From contig JAUHXA010000012.1 in assembly GCA_030427245.1 (NCBI GenBank), positions 1 through 64,000 of the forward strand: a stretch of 64,000 bases of DNA, written 5' to 3'. Shown here one piece after another: positions 53,359 through 62,235 of the stretch. The position numbers and the translations under genes were made by a program. The notes beneath the pieces are model-generated. The model searched no databases and had not been told where the DNA came from. It worked only from the letters and a program-made list of their open reading frames with translations. How positions within the stretch are numbered: position 1 is the first letter of the stretch; the number at the start of each line of letters is the position of its first letter. Source of the stretch: Bacteroidia bacterium. GTDB lineage: Bacteria; Bacteroidota; Bacteroidia; Chitinophagales; UBA2359.

Positions 53359-53769
53359 TTAATTGTTTGCTAAAAGTTTTTTTTCAATTGCAGCAATAAA
53401 TATCTTATGCCATTCATTCTTATTGTATTCTTTTTTTGATAAAAAAATAGCTGCTCCCTCTAATATGATATTCATCACATTCTCAATAACTTCTAAATTA
53501 ATAGGAATAGTGCTTGCTACAATAATAGGAGTAAACGAATTAACTTCTTTAATAGCTTGAATAATTTTAATTCCCGCTTGAAAAATCTCATTTCCTTCTA
53601 AATTCAAGTCCAACAAAATCAAATCAGGTTTCCATTGCTTAATTTTTACAAAACCTTTTTGAATATTCTTCGCCCCTTCAAATTCAAAGTTTCTTCGAAA
53701 AGCCATGCGAATTTTACGATGAAAATCCGTATCATTGTCTATAATCAATATTTTGTAATTCTCACTCAT
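53359..53769 (-). CDS. Stand-alone receiver-domain protein
   Basis: ATG 53769 overlaps the stop of the preceding gene (TAATG). The 136 residues are a receiver domain with the acid pocket (IDNDTDF), phosphoacceptor Asp in LILLDLNLEG and Lys in AIFLSKKEY. It aligns closely with residues 1-~125 of the full-length activator next door (NYKILIID, FHRKIR-AFRRNFEFEGA, KQWKPDLILLDL). It and the downstream AAA+ gene together equal one full activator copy broken at the linker, 26 bp apart. Confidence 0.9.
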   Translation of the reverse strand: MSENYKILIIDNDTDFHRKIRMAFRRNFEFEGAKNIQKGFVKIKQWKPDLILLDLNLEGNEIFQAGIKIIQAIKEVNSFTPIIVASTIPINLEVIENVMNIILEGAAIFLSKKEYNKNEWHKIFIAAIEKKLLANN

Positions 53770-55247
53770 TATTTGCAAATAGTATGGTATTTCTCTAAAA
53801 TAATCGAATGTTTCTCTACTAAACCTCGATTGTTTTTCCAGTAGGTTTTGATAAGGCTTCTTACATTATCCGAATTCCAATTGACATTAATCTGTTTTGC
53901 AATATTTGTTTTCCCTTTTTTGTTTTTCAATCCATCTGCAATCAATCGCAAATTCACAATAATCTGTTGTGTTTGAACATCCTCATTAGACAAAATCTGT
54001 TCGGGAAGTTTTTCTGTGTATGAAATAACATACCGTCTTTTAGTAAAAATTCTCAATTCTTCTGTCAAACAATCCATATCTACTTTTTCTTTGTCCAACA
54101 TTAACGCTTCCACGGTCATTTTCTCAACAGTCGATTTCAATTGTCGAATATTTCCTTTCCAAGGATACTGTTCCATCAATTGAAGTACCTCGTCCGTAAA
54201 TCTTTCTTCAATCGAATCCCCAATAAAATAAGCTGCCAAGGGAAAAACATCTTCTTTTCGTTCTCTCAATGGAGGCAAATGGATTTCCATGCCTTTTTTG
54301 AGCCTAAAATACAAGTCTTCTAAAAAGCTTCCTTCTTCAACTTCTTTTTTTAAATTTTTGTTAGTAGCAGTGACAACTAGTACATCCAATTGTTTATAAT
54401 TTTTTTCTCCTAGTCTTCTCACTTTGTATGAATCCAAAAAGCGAAGTAAAAGTCTTTGGGTATTAGTACTGATTTTACCGATTTCATCCAAGAAAAGAAT
54501 CCCTCCATTTGCAGCTTCAAAAAGCCCCTCACGGTCTTCTGTAGCTCCTGTGTACGAACCTTTTTTGTGTCCAAATAAGACACTTTCCATCACGGTTTCT
54601 TGAATCTCCGCAAAATGTACCTCTACGAAAGGTTTGTCTTTTCGCTTACCCGATTGGTGGAAAAATCTAGCAACCACTTCTTTTCCTGTTCCTGTTTCTC
54701 CAGATATAAAAAGGTGAAAACCATCGGTTTCCGCAAGCTTTCTAAGCCTTTGTTTTTGTTTAATTAAATTTTCATTTTCTGTCACAAATTGATGGATAAT
54801 AGTAGATGTTTCCCGTATTCGATGTATTTTTTGCTCCAATAGTCTTGCCTTTTTTAACGATTTTGCATTTGTAATAACTCTAATAAACTCTTCTTCCCAC
54901 TCTGTATATACATATTCTGCTTTAGAGAGAAAAGTAGCAGCTCCATTTCTAATTACTTTTAAAACTAATTTTATTTTATTATGGACAGCACTTACAATAA
55001 TTACAGGCACATAAGAATCCATTTTTTTTATCTTTCCAATATTCTCTACCCCTCCTTCAAAATCTTCGTTTCCATCCAAATCTAAGTCCAATAAAATCAA
55101 ATCGGGCTTCCATTGTTTGATTTTTGAGATACCTTTTTGAAAATTATCTGCACCTTCAAATTCAAAATTTCTTCGAAAAGCTGTACGGATTTTGCGATGA
55201 AATTCTTTGTCATCGTCAATAATCAATATTTTATAATTCTCTGCCAT
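53769..55247 (-). CDS. Sigma54-dependent response regulator (NtrC family)
   Basis: The receiver domain (1-125) has the DDD acid pocket at 11-13, Asp54 and Lys109. A helical linker runs to ~150. The AAA+ domain has GETGTGKE (183-190), GSYTGA (230-235) and LFLDEIG (251-257). The C-terminus ends NVNWNSDNVRSLIKTYWKNNRG, presumably DNA-binding. Phosphorylation should trigger its oligomerisation and open complexes at a -24/-12 promoter. A candidate promoter of that type lies before this operon (61850-61864), so it may control its own cluster. Confidence 0.92.
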   Translation of the reverse strand: MAENYKILIIDDDKEFHRKIRTAFRRNFEFEGADNFQKGISKIKQWKPDLILLDLDLDGNEDFEGGVENIGKIKKMDSYVPVIIVSAVHNKIKLVLKVIRNGAATFLSKAEYVYTEWEEEFIRVITNAKSLKKARLLEQKIHRIRETSTIIHQFVTENENLIKQKQRLRKLAETDGFHLFISGETGTGKEVVARFFHQSGKRKDKPFVEVHFAEIQETVMESVLFGHKKGSYTGATEDREGLFEAANGGILFLDEIGKISTNTQRLLLRFLDSYKVRRLGEKNYKQLDVLVVTATNKNLKKEVEEGSFLEDLYFRLKKGMEIHLPPLRERKEDVFPLAAYFIGDSIEERFTDEVLQLMEQYPWKGNIRQLKSTVEKMTVEALMLDKEKVDMDCLTEELRIFTKRRYVISYTEKLPEQILSNEDVQTQQIIVNLRLIADGLKNKKGKTNIAKQINVNWNSDNVRSLIKTYWKNNRGLVEKHSIILEKYHTICK

Positions 55248-55296
55248 GAAAAAGATTTTTTGGTATTTGTAATTGGTAGATTTGAGAATGATTATT

Positions 55297-56139
55297 TTAT
55301 ATATAAGGGGTCAAATAACGGTTCAATAAATCATCTATCGTTTCTAGTTGCAGTTCAAACTTCCTCGATTTCTCTGCAAACAATTTCTCATTCGCAGCTA
55401 AGTTATTGGGCTTTTTTAATAAACCAGCAAAATATTCCTCTATTTCTTTGAGTACATTACTTACTGTTGCTACATACTGACAAAAATGCGTGTGCTCTAA
55501 AAAGGATTTGTAAAAAGTCCACCTTTCTGATAAATGTTTCCATTCTTCCTGTCCTGATGCCCTTATTGCTTCTTTCTCAATCTTTTCATAGTTCCATTTA
55601 TAAGCATCGTTTGGTGCTTCATATTCATCATAAGCCAAATTCATCGTATGCTTTAAAGCTGTCAAGTATTTGAAGAATCCCTGTCGGTCATGTCCATCTG
55701 CAAAACGCTTCAAATATCGCTTGATATTCCATTGACTCAATCTATCTTCTTCCATCTCTCTTTTCGTATATACTTCTTTTAAAGAAGGAAAATCGGATGA
55801 AAAGAGGCTATTCTTCCAGTCTCCCAAATCCAAAATATCTCGATAATTGCCATTACAGCCCATGCACCTACGATTCCAAAAGCCTATAACCATCAATTTG
55901 ATATGTGGATACTTCTCCAATAAGTAATTTTCCCACAAACAGGAAAGGTCTATCCATCGATAGATTTTTTTACCCAATTTTACTTTTGAAGGACTAATAG
56001 CCAATAAATAATTGACTTCTTGTAATTGGTTTACATCTTTCAATTCCAATAATACCTCTTGTTCTACCAATGAAGATTCTAAGAATTGAAGCGTATCTGG
56101 ATTACTGCCAATATAGTAAATAGGTTGAGATGGGGTCAT
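55297..56139 (-). CDS. Hypothetical protein of the signalling operon
   Basis: The family is not recognised. The N-terminal ~80 residues (PIYYIGSNPDTLQFLESSLVEQEVLLELKDVN...LLAISPSKVK) alternate strands and helices somewhat like a receiver or Rossmann fold but lack the acidic pocket. A CMGC pair (RRCMGCNGNYRDI) is at ~93. The C-terminal half is helical and could be a phosphotransfer or docking bundle (KYLTALKHTMNLAYDEY...). It lies 17 bp after one unknown gene and 49 bp before the NtrC-like gene, so it is part of the same transcript. Confidence 0.7.
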   Translation of the reverse strand: MTPSQPIYYIGSNPDTLQFLESSLVEQEVLLELKDVNQLQEVNYLLAISPSKVKLGKKIYRWIDLSCLWENYLLEKYPHIKLMVIGFWNRRCMGCNGNYRDILDLGDWKNSLFSSDFPSLKEVYTKREMEEDRLSQWNIKRYLKRFADGHDRQGFFKYLTALKHTMNLAYDEYEAPNDAYKWNYEKIEKEAIRASGQEEWKHLSERWTFYKSFLEHTHFCQYVATVSNVLKEIEEYFAGLLKKPNNLAANEKLFAEKSRKFELQLETIDDLLNRYLTPYI

Positions 56140-56156
56140 AGTGGACTTTTAGTTGG

Positions 56157-57347
56157 TTATAGATTATTTCCAGGCAATATTTCTATTAGTTTTTCCATTT
56201 TATCTCGAATATTCCGAATGTCTTGTGTATTTATTTTTTTATCATACCTCACTTTGGGCAAAAAAAGTGGTTCCATTAGCTGATACAAGTTGATATAGAT
56301 ATTATGTGCTTCTATGTCTTTTGTATCATCTTCGTGTTTGTGCCACAAGTTTGCACGGACATCATCGAATGTATAAGATTGTTTATGTATTTTTTCAAAA
56401 TTTCCAATAGCTTCTCTTTCATCTTTAAGTTGGTCGTACTCTTTTTGATTGATAGGTTTTTTTGTTTTTGGATTTATCTCCAATTCAATATTATCGTAAC
56501 AACCCAAAAAACTTTTGATTCTATAATAAATGAGTTTGCTATTAGATTTTTTTGAAAACTTACTATGTTTTTTCAAATACTTTATAAAATCTTTTTTCTC
56601 AACACCTTCATCAGAGTGAATTGCTTTTAGATGAATGATAGTATTGATAAAATCAACATAAAGGTTTTTAAATTTCTGTTTAAATTCCTGTTGGTAATAC
56701 TCCCATACATTGTTGAAATACCAAGAATCAATCACTTTTTCCTTATTTTCCTTGTCTTTTTTGTTTTCAATCATATGGTAGGTCTTTACAAATTCCTCGT
56801 TCTCTTTTCCTTCATTCTTCCAACCTTTGTAAAACCGCCCAACCTCATCTAAGAGTCCTTTTTTTTCTGTCTGATAGTAGATAAAATCTTGACCTGCCTC
56901 AAATAAGAAACACTTTCTAACAAACTCTCCTTTTTTCTCCAAAAAATGCAAAACATCCTTGTAGTTGTAGTGATGTCCTCGATGCAAAAAAAGCATTATT
57001 TCTACCTTATCGCCATTTTTACTGTATTTTTGGTGAAGGATTTCTATCAGATGGTGAAGGACTTTCCGTGGTTTCTTCCCTTTGTAAATATTGCAACAGA
57101 TAACCCTTGCCCCTTTTTCTATGTAGAAATCAGGGGAAATGTCTATTTCTCTATCTTCACTACTGGTTTTGAATCCTCCTACTCTAAGGGTCTTGTAAAT
57201 ACAATGCCTCTTTTGAGCTTGGCAAAAGTTATTTAGAAAATCATCTATGTTGAGTTTTTCTAAATACTGAGTGTTTATTTTATAGTCATTCAAGCATCTC
57301 CATTTCCAGGTGATGAGCAAAATGCGTCTTGTTAGTCTTTGCGCCAT
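56157..57347 (-). CDS. Hypothetical protein of the signalling operon
   Basis: The 396 residues match no family I know. The N-terminal ~150 residues look alpha/beta (RVICCNIYKGKKPRKVLHHLIEILHQKY, DKVEIMLFLHRGHHYNYKDVLHFL, RKCFLFEAGQDFIYYQ), and LFLHRGHHY could be an active-site or ligand loop. The rest is Lys/Glu-rich helix. It sits 42 bp after the kinase-like gene and 17 bp before the next unknown. The conserved spacing implies a role in the same pathway. Confidence 0.7.
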   Translation of the reverse strand: MAQRLTRRILLITWKWRCLNDYKINTQYLEKLNIDDFLNNFCQAQKRHCIYKTLRVGGFKTSSEDREIDISPDFYIEKGARVICCNIYKGKKPRKVLHHLIEILHQKYSKNGDKVEIMLFLHRGHHYNYKDVLHFLEKKGEFVRKCFLFEAGQDFIYYQTEKKGLLDEVGRFYKGWKNEGKENEEFVKTYHMIENKKDKENKEKVIDSWYFNNVWEYYQQEFKQKFKNLYVDFINTIIHLKAIHSDEGVEKKDFIKYLKKHSKFSKKSNSKLIYYRIKSFLGCYDNIELEINPKTKKPINQKEYDQLKDEREAIGNFEKIHKQSYTFDDVRANLWHKHEDDTKDIEAHNIYINLYQLMEPLFLPKVRYDKKINTQDIRNIRDKMEKLIEILPGNNL

Positions 57348-57389
57348 AATTTAATTTTTAACAGTTGAATTTTGGAAAAAAAAATGATT

Positions 57390-60300
57390 TTAAGAACCAA
57401 ACAATACCTTTGAAGTATAATACTTGAGATTAAAATCATCATTCAACAAAATAGCATCTTCTACTGCTGACAGCAAACTCTCAATAGGGCGGAAAGTAAC
57501 AAAACGGTCATAACCACTTGCAATCAATTTATCCCACCATTCTATTCTGCCTCTACCTGTAATAATCACCAATACAAAATTGTCTGGAATTTCATCAATC
57601 CCTCTATCCTTTAATATCCAATCACTTATAAATTCAACGATGTCTCCCTCTCCATACATCTGTTTAGGATTGTACCTTTTCTTCATACGTTCAATAAAAG
57701 AAAGGTGTACCACTAAAAAATGATATTTAGTTAAATCTTTTTTTTCCATATTTTTATCCCACTCTACAAAATCTTCATCGTAAAATTCCAGTTGTAGTTT
57801 TTTGCGGTAAAATTTCCTTTTCCTTGGAGGAACTCGGTCAAATACCCGCTCATCTATAATGGCAATTTTACTTAGAAGGGTCTCAAATAGTTCATAACGG
57901 TGTAAGGGGCTGATACTGGCTGTTTCTAAATCTTCAATCTTGGTAATGCCTGTTGGAACATCAAAAAAATGTCTTAACAAAACGCCCGTAGAGCGGAAAT
58001 TACAATAATTAGAACCTATCGAAATGCTACTGCCATGTGCTACAGTGAACACTCTTTTATCTTTAATGGAACTATAGGTAGCTCTATGGGGATTGTTTTC
58101 ATTATTTATTTCTTCGGAATTTTGAAAAATCAACTGTCCATCTTTATAAATAAAACGACACAATCTATCCTGCTCGAATCTCAAATCTATAACAACAGCG
58201 TCATTGCTTTTGTGCCATTTTTGCAGCCATTTTTGATAAGCAAGTACAATGTCATCATCGGGAACAGTTTCTGTTAAAATACGAATAAATCCCTCTTTTC
58301 TCAATTGTCTATGTCCTTCTATATCGTCCGTATCTACTTGTAAGAACTTAAATCGAGCTTTATTTTCCCATTTTAGTTGCTCGTTTTTGCGAATAGGATG
58401 GATATTTTCCGCTTTCCATAAGTGAATGTATTTTTTGTAGTAAGCATTCTTTTTTTCTCCTCCATATTTCTCTAAAAAGGCTTCATAATCATCCTTATAT
58501 CTGTTTTCTTCTTTTTCAGTTTTGTATCTGCGTTGGCTAATCTCAAATTCGTGGATTACTCTACCTTTATTTTCTACAGGACTAACTGCCGATTTTACCC
58601 ATGGATAATAACGCTTATCTCGTTCTGTGTTATTTTCATGCTGCACACTGTCAAAAGTATTGTTGAACAACATTGCTGCACAGATTTTGTCTTGATACAT
58701 TCCCCCCAATTTTGGACGGAAGGTATCGGGAGTGATAATATCTCCTGCCAATTGCTCAAAACGTTCAGCAATGAGACTACTGTCGGTATTTTTAGAAGGG
58801 TGCTTTAACCAAATGCCCAGTTTCAACAATTCATAATTTTCAAAAGGAGTAGTCGGGTTAGCATCAGAGTCGACAGGACGAAAATGTATGGAAATATTGA
58901 TGATTAAGCCCTTCTTTTGTACTCTTTTTAAGACCTTTTTTCTATAATGTTTTACGTTGCGAATTTCATTCTCTAAGATGGTGAAAAGCGCATGTTTGCC
59001 TACTATTCCGCTGGGGAAAAAGGCAATGGTCTCTTGCAATGCACCCTTTAAAAGTTTAAATTTTTTGCCTTTTTCGACAAATACACTGTCCGTAAATTCT
59101 ATGTGATGGGTATCGCTATCTTTTAATTGTATCTGATTTTTTTTATTTCGGTTCTTTTTTTTATAAAAATCTTTGAAGTTGATACTGGCAAATCGACCTT
59201 CTAACAATTGATTGTTTTTTTCTTGGATAATTTTTTTATTGGTGACAGCACTTAAAGATGTTTCTTCTGAATAAAAAGTAAAATGAAAGTGGATTTTGCT
59301 TACATTTTCGGAATTGGCAATAGAACCGAGATAGAGTGGATTGTGGATAAACTCTTTGTACAATACATCGTATAAATTAAAAAACTGACCTGTAAAATTG
59401 GTTTTTCGGGTAATGGCATTCCAAAAAATGGCTTTTTCTGCCAAAAAACGCAGTAATACATTGAGTTCTTTGGACAAAGGTTCGTTGATGTGTTTTTTAT
59501 GCAGAACAAGAGGATTTTGATTTATATCTTTATCATATTTTTTTAATAGCTCTCTAATATTTCGTTTTCTTGCCTCCGAATAAACCGCCCTCTCTGCAAA
59601 CCACCATGCCAAAGCGGTTAAACTGTGGGTACTGATATTATGTGCAAAACTGTCTATTAAAATAGAAATAATGGCATTTTGGCGGTGTTGTTCCAATATT
59701 TTTCGTTGTCTTCCTAATATTAGTTTGGGGGCTTTATTACTATTCTCTGTTTTTTTCTCAAGAGAGTTTTCAGATATTTCATAGTATTTCAACAGTTTCA
59801 AATCCTGCATAATAGGATTGTTTTTTACATAACTTTTATCATATTCTGTCTTTTTAAATTTTATCTCAGCGATTTTTTCTACATTTTCAAAAGCTACATC
59901 CCAATCCATTAGTAGGTTTTCATATTCTAATGTAAATAGTTTAATAATCCTTCTGATTCTCATTACATTATTTAACCTGTTAATATCTATAATTTTTCCA
60001 ATAATATGAACGACCCCATCAATAGTACCAAAGGCAATAATTGGGATAGATAAAAACATATCTTCTTCAATATCAAATACTTCTTTTAATATTTCATATT
60101 CATTTTCTTGAAATTTATTTGAAAGTTCTAAAAAATAGTCTCTTAAGAAACCTGCTTTTATAGAAGCCATATCCAATTTACCTTCTCTAAAATCATTTAG
60201 AAATCTAAAAGTTTCTACTTTAGGTGTGTCTCCTTCAATAATATTCTCACTTAAATATTTCCAATTGTCATCGAATTGTTTATCCTTATCCTCCCTTTCC

Positions 60301-60506
60301 ATATAATCCTCCAAAATTTTCCGTTGCATTTCAGCCCCTGCATATCTCAGAACCTCTTGATTCTGCAATATATATTCAGGACTCCTATCAATTAAATTGG
60401 TGATTAAGGTGAATTTATCAGACATTTCTTCAATGTGATATAAAATCGCATGAAGTCTGTCATGCAGTAAGTTGGAGAATTCATTAAAGTGTGGTATTGA
60501 ATACAT
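57390..60506 (-). CDS. Divergent histidine-kinase-like ATP-binding protein with unusual C-terminal domain
   Basis: The order is: ~145-200 a GAF-like segment (LSIPIIAFGTIDGVVHIIGKIID); an H-box-like helix DSFAHNISTHSLTALAW with His289 or His294 as candidate phospho-sites; ~500-520 an N box-like GKHALFTILENEIRNVKHY; and a G box-like PKLGGMYQDKICAAMLFNN at ~598-616. That is the GHKL kinase order with stretched spacing. Residues ~780-1038 form an alpha/beta domain (KIAIIDERVFDRV, HFLVVHLSFIERM, NFVLVIITGRGRIEWW, IESLLSAVEDAI) that may be a degenerate receiver. Three receiver proteins downstream are the obvious partners. The kinase call is by motif only. Confidence 0.6.
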   Translation of the reverse strand: MYSIPHFNEFSNLLHDRLHAILYHIEEMSDKFTLITNLIDRSPEYILQNQEVLRYAGAEMQRKILEDYMEREDKDKQFDDNWKYLSENIIEGDTPKVETFRFLNDFREGKLDMASIKAGFLRDYFLELSNKFQENEYEILKEVFDIEEDMFLSIPIIAFGTIDGVVHIIGKIIDINRLNNVMRIRRIIKLFTLEYENLLMDWDVAFENVEKIAEIKFKKTEYDKSYVKNNPIMQDLKLLKYYEISENSLEKKTENSNKAPKLILGRQRKILEQHRQNAIISILIDSFAHNISTHSLTALAWWFAERAVYSEARKRNIRELLKKYDKDINQNPLVLHKKHINEPLSKELNVLLRFLAEKAIFWNAITRKTNFTGQFFNLYDVLYKEFIHNPLYLGSIANSENVSKIHFHFTFYSEETSLSAVTNKKIIQEKNNQLLEGRFASINFKDFYKKKNRNKKNQIQLKDSDTHHIEFTDSVFVEKGKKFKLLKGALQETIAFFPSGIVGKHALFTILENEIRNVKHYRKKVLKRVQKKGLIINISIHFRPVDSDANPTTPFENYELLKLGIWLKHPSKNTDSSLIAERFEQLAGDIITPDTFRPKLGGMYQDKICAAMLFNNTFDSVQHENNTERDKRYYPWVKSAVSPVENKGRVIHEFEISQRRYKTEKEENRYKDDYEAFLEKYGGEKKNAYYKKYIHLWKAENIHPIRKNEQLKWENKARFKFLQVDTDDIEGHRQLRKEGFIRILTETVPDDDIVLAYQKWLQKWHKSNDAVVIDLRFEQDRLCRFIYKDGQLIFQNSEEINNENNPHRATYSSIKDKRVFTVAHGSSISIGSNYCNFRSTGVLLRHFFDVPTGITKIEDLETASISPLHRYELFETLLSKIAIIDERVFDRVPPRKRKFYRKKLQLEFYDEDFVEWDKNMEKKDLTKYHFLVVHLSFIERMKKRYNPKQMYGEGDIVEFISDWILKDRGIDEIPDNFVLVIITGRGRIEWWDKLIASGYDRFVTFRPIESLLSAVEDAILLNDDFNLKYYTSKVLFGS

Positions 60507-60520
60507 AAGGGCGTGTCTGG

Positions 60521-61810
60521 TTATATTTTACTAAATTCAAAGTAGTATTTATTCCATTTCGTAGGACTCATCATGTCTATTAAATTGACAATAGTTGGGT
60601 TTTTAAGTAGGTTATTACATCCTAAATCAGCTATATCTCTACCAACTTTCATTGTCCTTCGAATAGCTCCACTATTTATGATTTCTTTGGTGATATCTAA
60701 AGAAGCGTTGTCAATAGAATCTGTAGTGTAAGGTTCAGATAGATATGTTTCAATGAGTCCATCTTGATTCTTTGATAAGTGAAATATTAGAGGTAGTGTA
60801 ATGTTTTTATTTTTTAAATCACTATAAGTGTCAGTAGATTTTTTTCCTACTGTATTGGAAGAAAGATTTTTATTATTGTCTTTTATGGTAGGAACAAAGT
60901 CCACCACATCATTAGTGATTTGTGTAGCAATTCCGAAAGCAGTAGCGAATTCTGATAAATTTTCTCCCTCATCTTTATAATCTAAAATATCTACAACCAA
61001 TTGTACCATAAATGTATAAAAACATCCATTAGTTAAATAAATGCGCCTAAAATAAGCTTCAATAAAATTTGCTTTATTAGGAATTTCTTTTTTTACAGAG
61101 CCAATGACGGAACGAATACATAGTAAATTACTAAACAACCCAATTTCATTTTGAGATAGAGGTAATAGTATATTTTTTTGATACGAATTGTAATGATTGT
61201 ATTCTTGTTCAATTCTTTGCCCTAAGTCCACATATAGTAAAATATTAGAAGTACATTTTTTTACTTTTTCAAGAATATCATGGCTTTCTATTTCTTGTTG
61301 AATGTATTGAAATAAAATTTCTCGTAAAATATTGCTAGCTATTAGATTACGCCTGATGGATTTTATGTCTCCAACCTCAAACTTGCCATCAATGATTTGA
61401 TTGTGTAGATACTGGATAACAATGGTTACTTCCATAATGAAGCCTATATTTACTTTAAATAATTTATCTAGTTCATAATTATGTTTTTTACCCTGTTCGC
61501 ACAATACATATTCATATATTTTTCTTATAAAATAAGCTCTTTGGGGATAGGCATTCATCTCCCACCTTCGATTGAGTAATTCAAAGCAATAAGCAGGTAA
61601 ATCATCTTGCTCAAATAGTTGATATGACCCTAAAAGTTTACTCATTATTTGCATTTCAGGTTTGATTAATTCGAAGGTTTCCTTCATTTCCTCAAATCTA
61701 CCCTTTGAAATATTATTGATAGGAATCTTTTTTATATTGGATTCAGTAGTAGATGAATTATCTCCCCTAGGTTGTTCTCCCTTTGTAAAATTTTCACCTT
61801 TTGAAGCCAT
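60521..61810 (-). CDS. Class I isoprenyl-synthase-like protein with a degraded first Asp motif
   Basis: The helical fold and second Asp motif of prenyl synthases are visible: FGIATQITNDVVDF (Gln297, Asn300, Asp301, Asp304) and DLKNKNITLPLIFHL (~331-345). The first motif, normally HDDxxD, is LHNQIID at 135-141, so two Asp are replaced. Chain elongation may be lost or the protein may work as a prenyltransferase like ComQ. The N-terminal 40 residues are Ser/Asn/Lys-rich and disordered. It is the first gene of the operon, 14 bp before the kinase-like gene, behind a possible sigma54 promoter. Confidence 0.75.
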   Translation of the reverse strand: MASKGENFTKGEQPRGDNSSTTESNIKKIPINNISKGRFEEMKETFELIKPEMQIMSKLLGSYQLFEQDDLPAYCFELLNRRWEMNAYPQRAYFIRKIYEYVLCEQGKKHNYELDKLFKVNIGFIMEVTIVIQYLHNQIIDGKFEVGDIKSIRRNLIASNILREILFQYIQQEIESHDILEKVKKCTSNILLYVDLGQRIEQEYNHYNSYQKNILLPLSQNEIGLFSNLLCIRSVIGSVKKEIPNKANFIEAYFRRIYLTNGCFYTFMVQLVVDILDYKDEGENLSEFATAFGIATQITNDVVDFVPTIKDNNKNLSSNTVGKKSTDTYSDLKNKNITLPLIFHLSKNQDGLIETYLSEPYTTDSIDNASLDITKEIINSGAIRRTMKVGRDIADLGCNNLLKNPTIVNLIDMMSPTKWNKYYFEFSKI

Positions 61811-61849
61811 TATTAATAGAATTAAATTATTAAATAGAATTAAAATTAT

Positions 61850-61864
61850 TCCAAAATAATGCCA
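61850..61864 (-). promoter_or_regulatory. Possible sigma54 (-24/-12) promoter of the signalling operon
   Basis: The minus strand reads TGGCAT-TATT-TTGGA, compared with the consensus TGGCAC-N5-TTGCA; the spacer is one base short and the -12 C is replaced. The -12 end is 40 bases before the ATG at 61810. The operon encodes two sigma54 activators, which raises the prior, but the match is imperfect. Confidence 0.35.
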
Positions 61865-61916
61865 CCTCTTAGAAGATTCTTAATCAGCCTGTAAACGGTA
61901 AGCATTATATGAAGTT

Positions 61917-62130
61917 GCGATTTTTTTTCGGATTAAAAGTACATTAAAAGCGAATTTTTTTCGGATTTCATCTTTTATCCCAAACACTATTGCAAGATAG
62001 TGTTTTGACAAAACAAAAGAAGAAAGGGGTAAAGCTAAATTTTGAATACACTTACATTTATTAAAGGAAGGAGGGGGCTAAACCTGATTTTCTTTGGATA
62101 AAATGAATGAAAGCGATTTTTCTTAGGATT
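61917..62130. promoter_or_regulatory. Three copies of a GCGAT-T(n)-CGGATT repeat upstream of the operon, plus a hairpin
   Basis: The copies are 61917-61935 (GCGATTTTTTTTCGGATTA), 61950-61968 (GCGAATTTTTTTCGGATTT) and 62113-62130 (GCGATTTTTCTTAGGATT). The first two start 33 bases apart, about three helical turns. They lie roughly 50-280 bases before the candidate -24/-12 promoter, where sigma54 enhancer sites usually sit. Between copies 2 and 3 is a hairpin, AAACACTAT/ATAGTGTTT (61982-62005). Nothing else is seen in the 425-base gap 61811-62235. Confidence 0.5.
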
Positions 62131-62235
62131 ATCAAATTTCTGTTATTCCAAGCCTCAAACACAAGGCACTGTTTAATAGTAAAATACTAACAAACATTAG
62201 ATTTGGAACACTACTTGAACAACAATAGTCAAGTA

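Noticed and set aside
60507-61810. A complete ComQXPA-type quorum-sensing locus
   Set aside because: No ComX-like small peptide gene fits in the 14-bp gap or could be recognised nearby, and the kinase-like protein has no membrane spans, unlike ComP.
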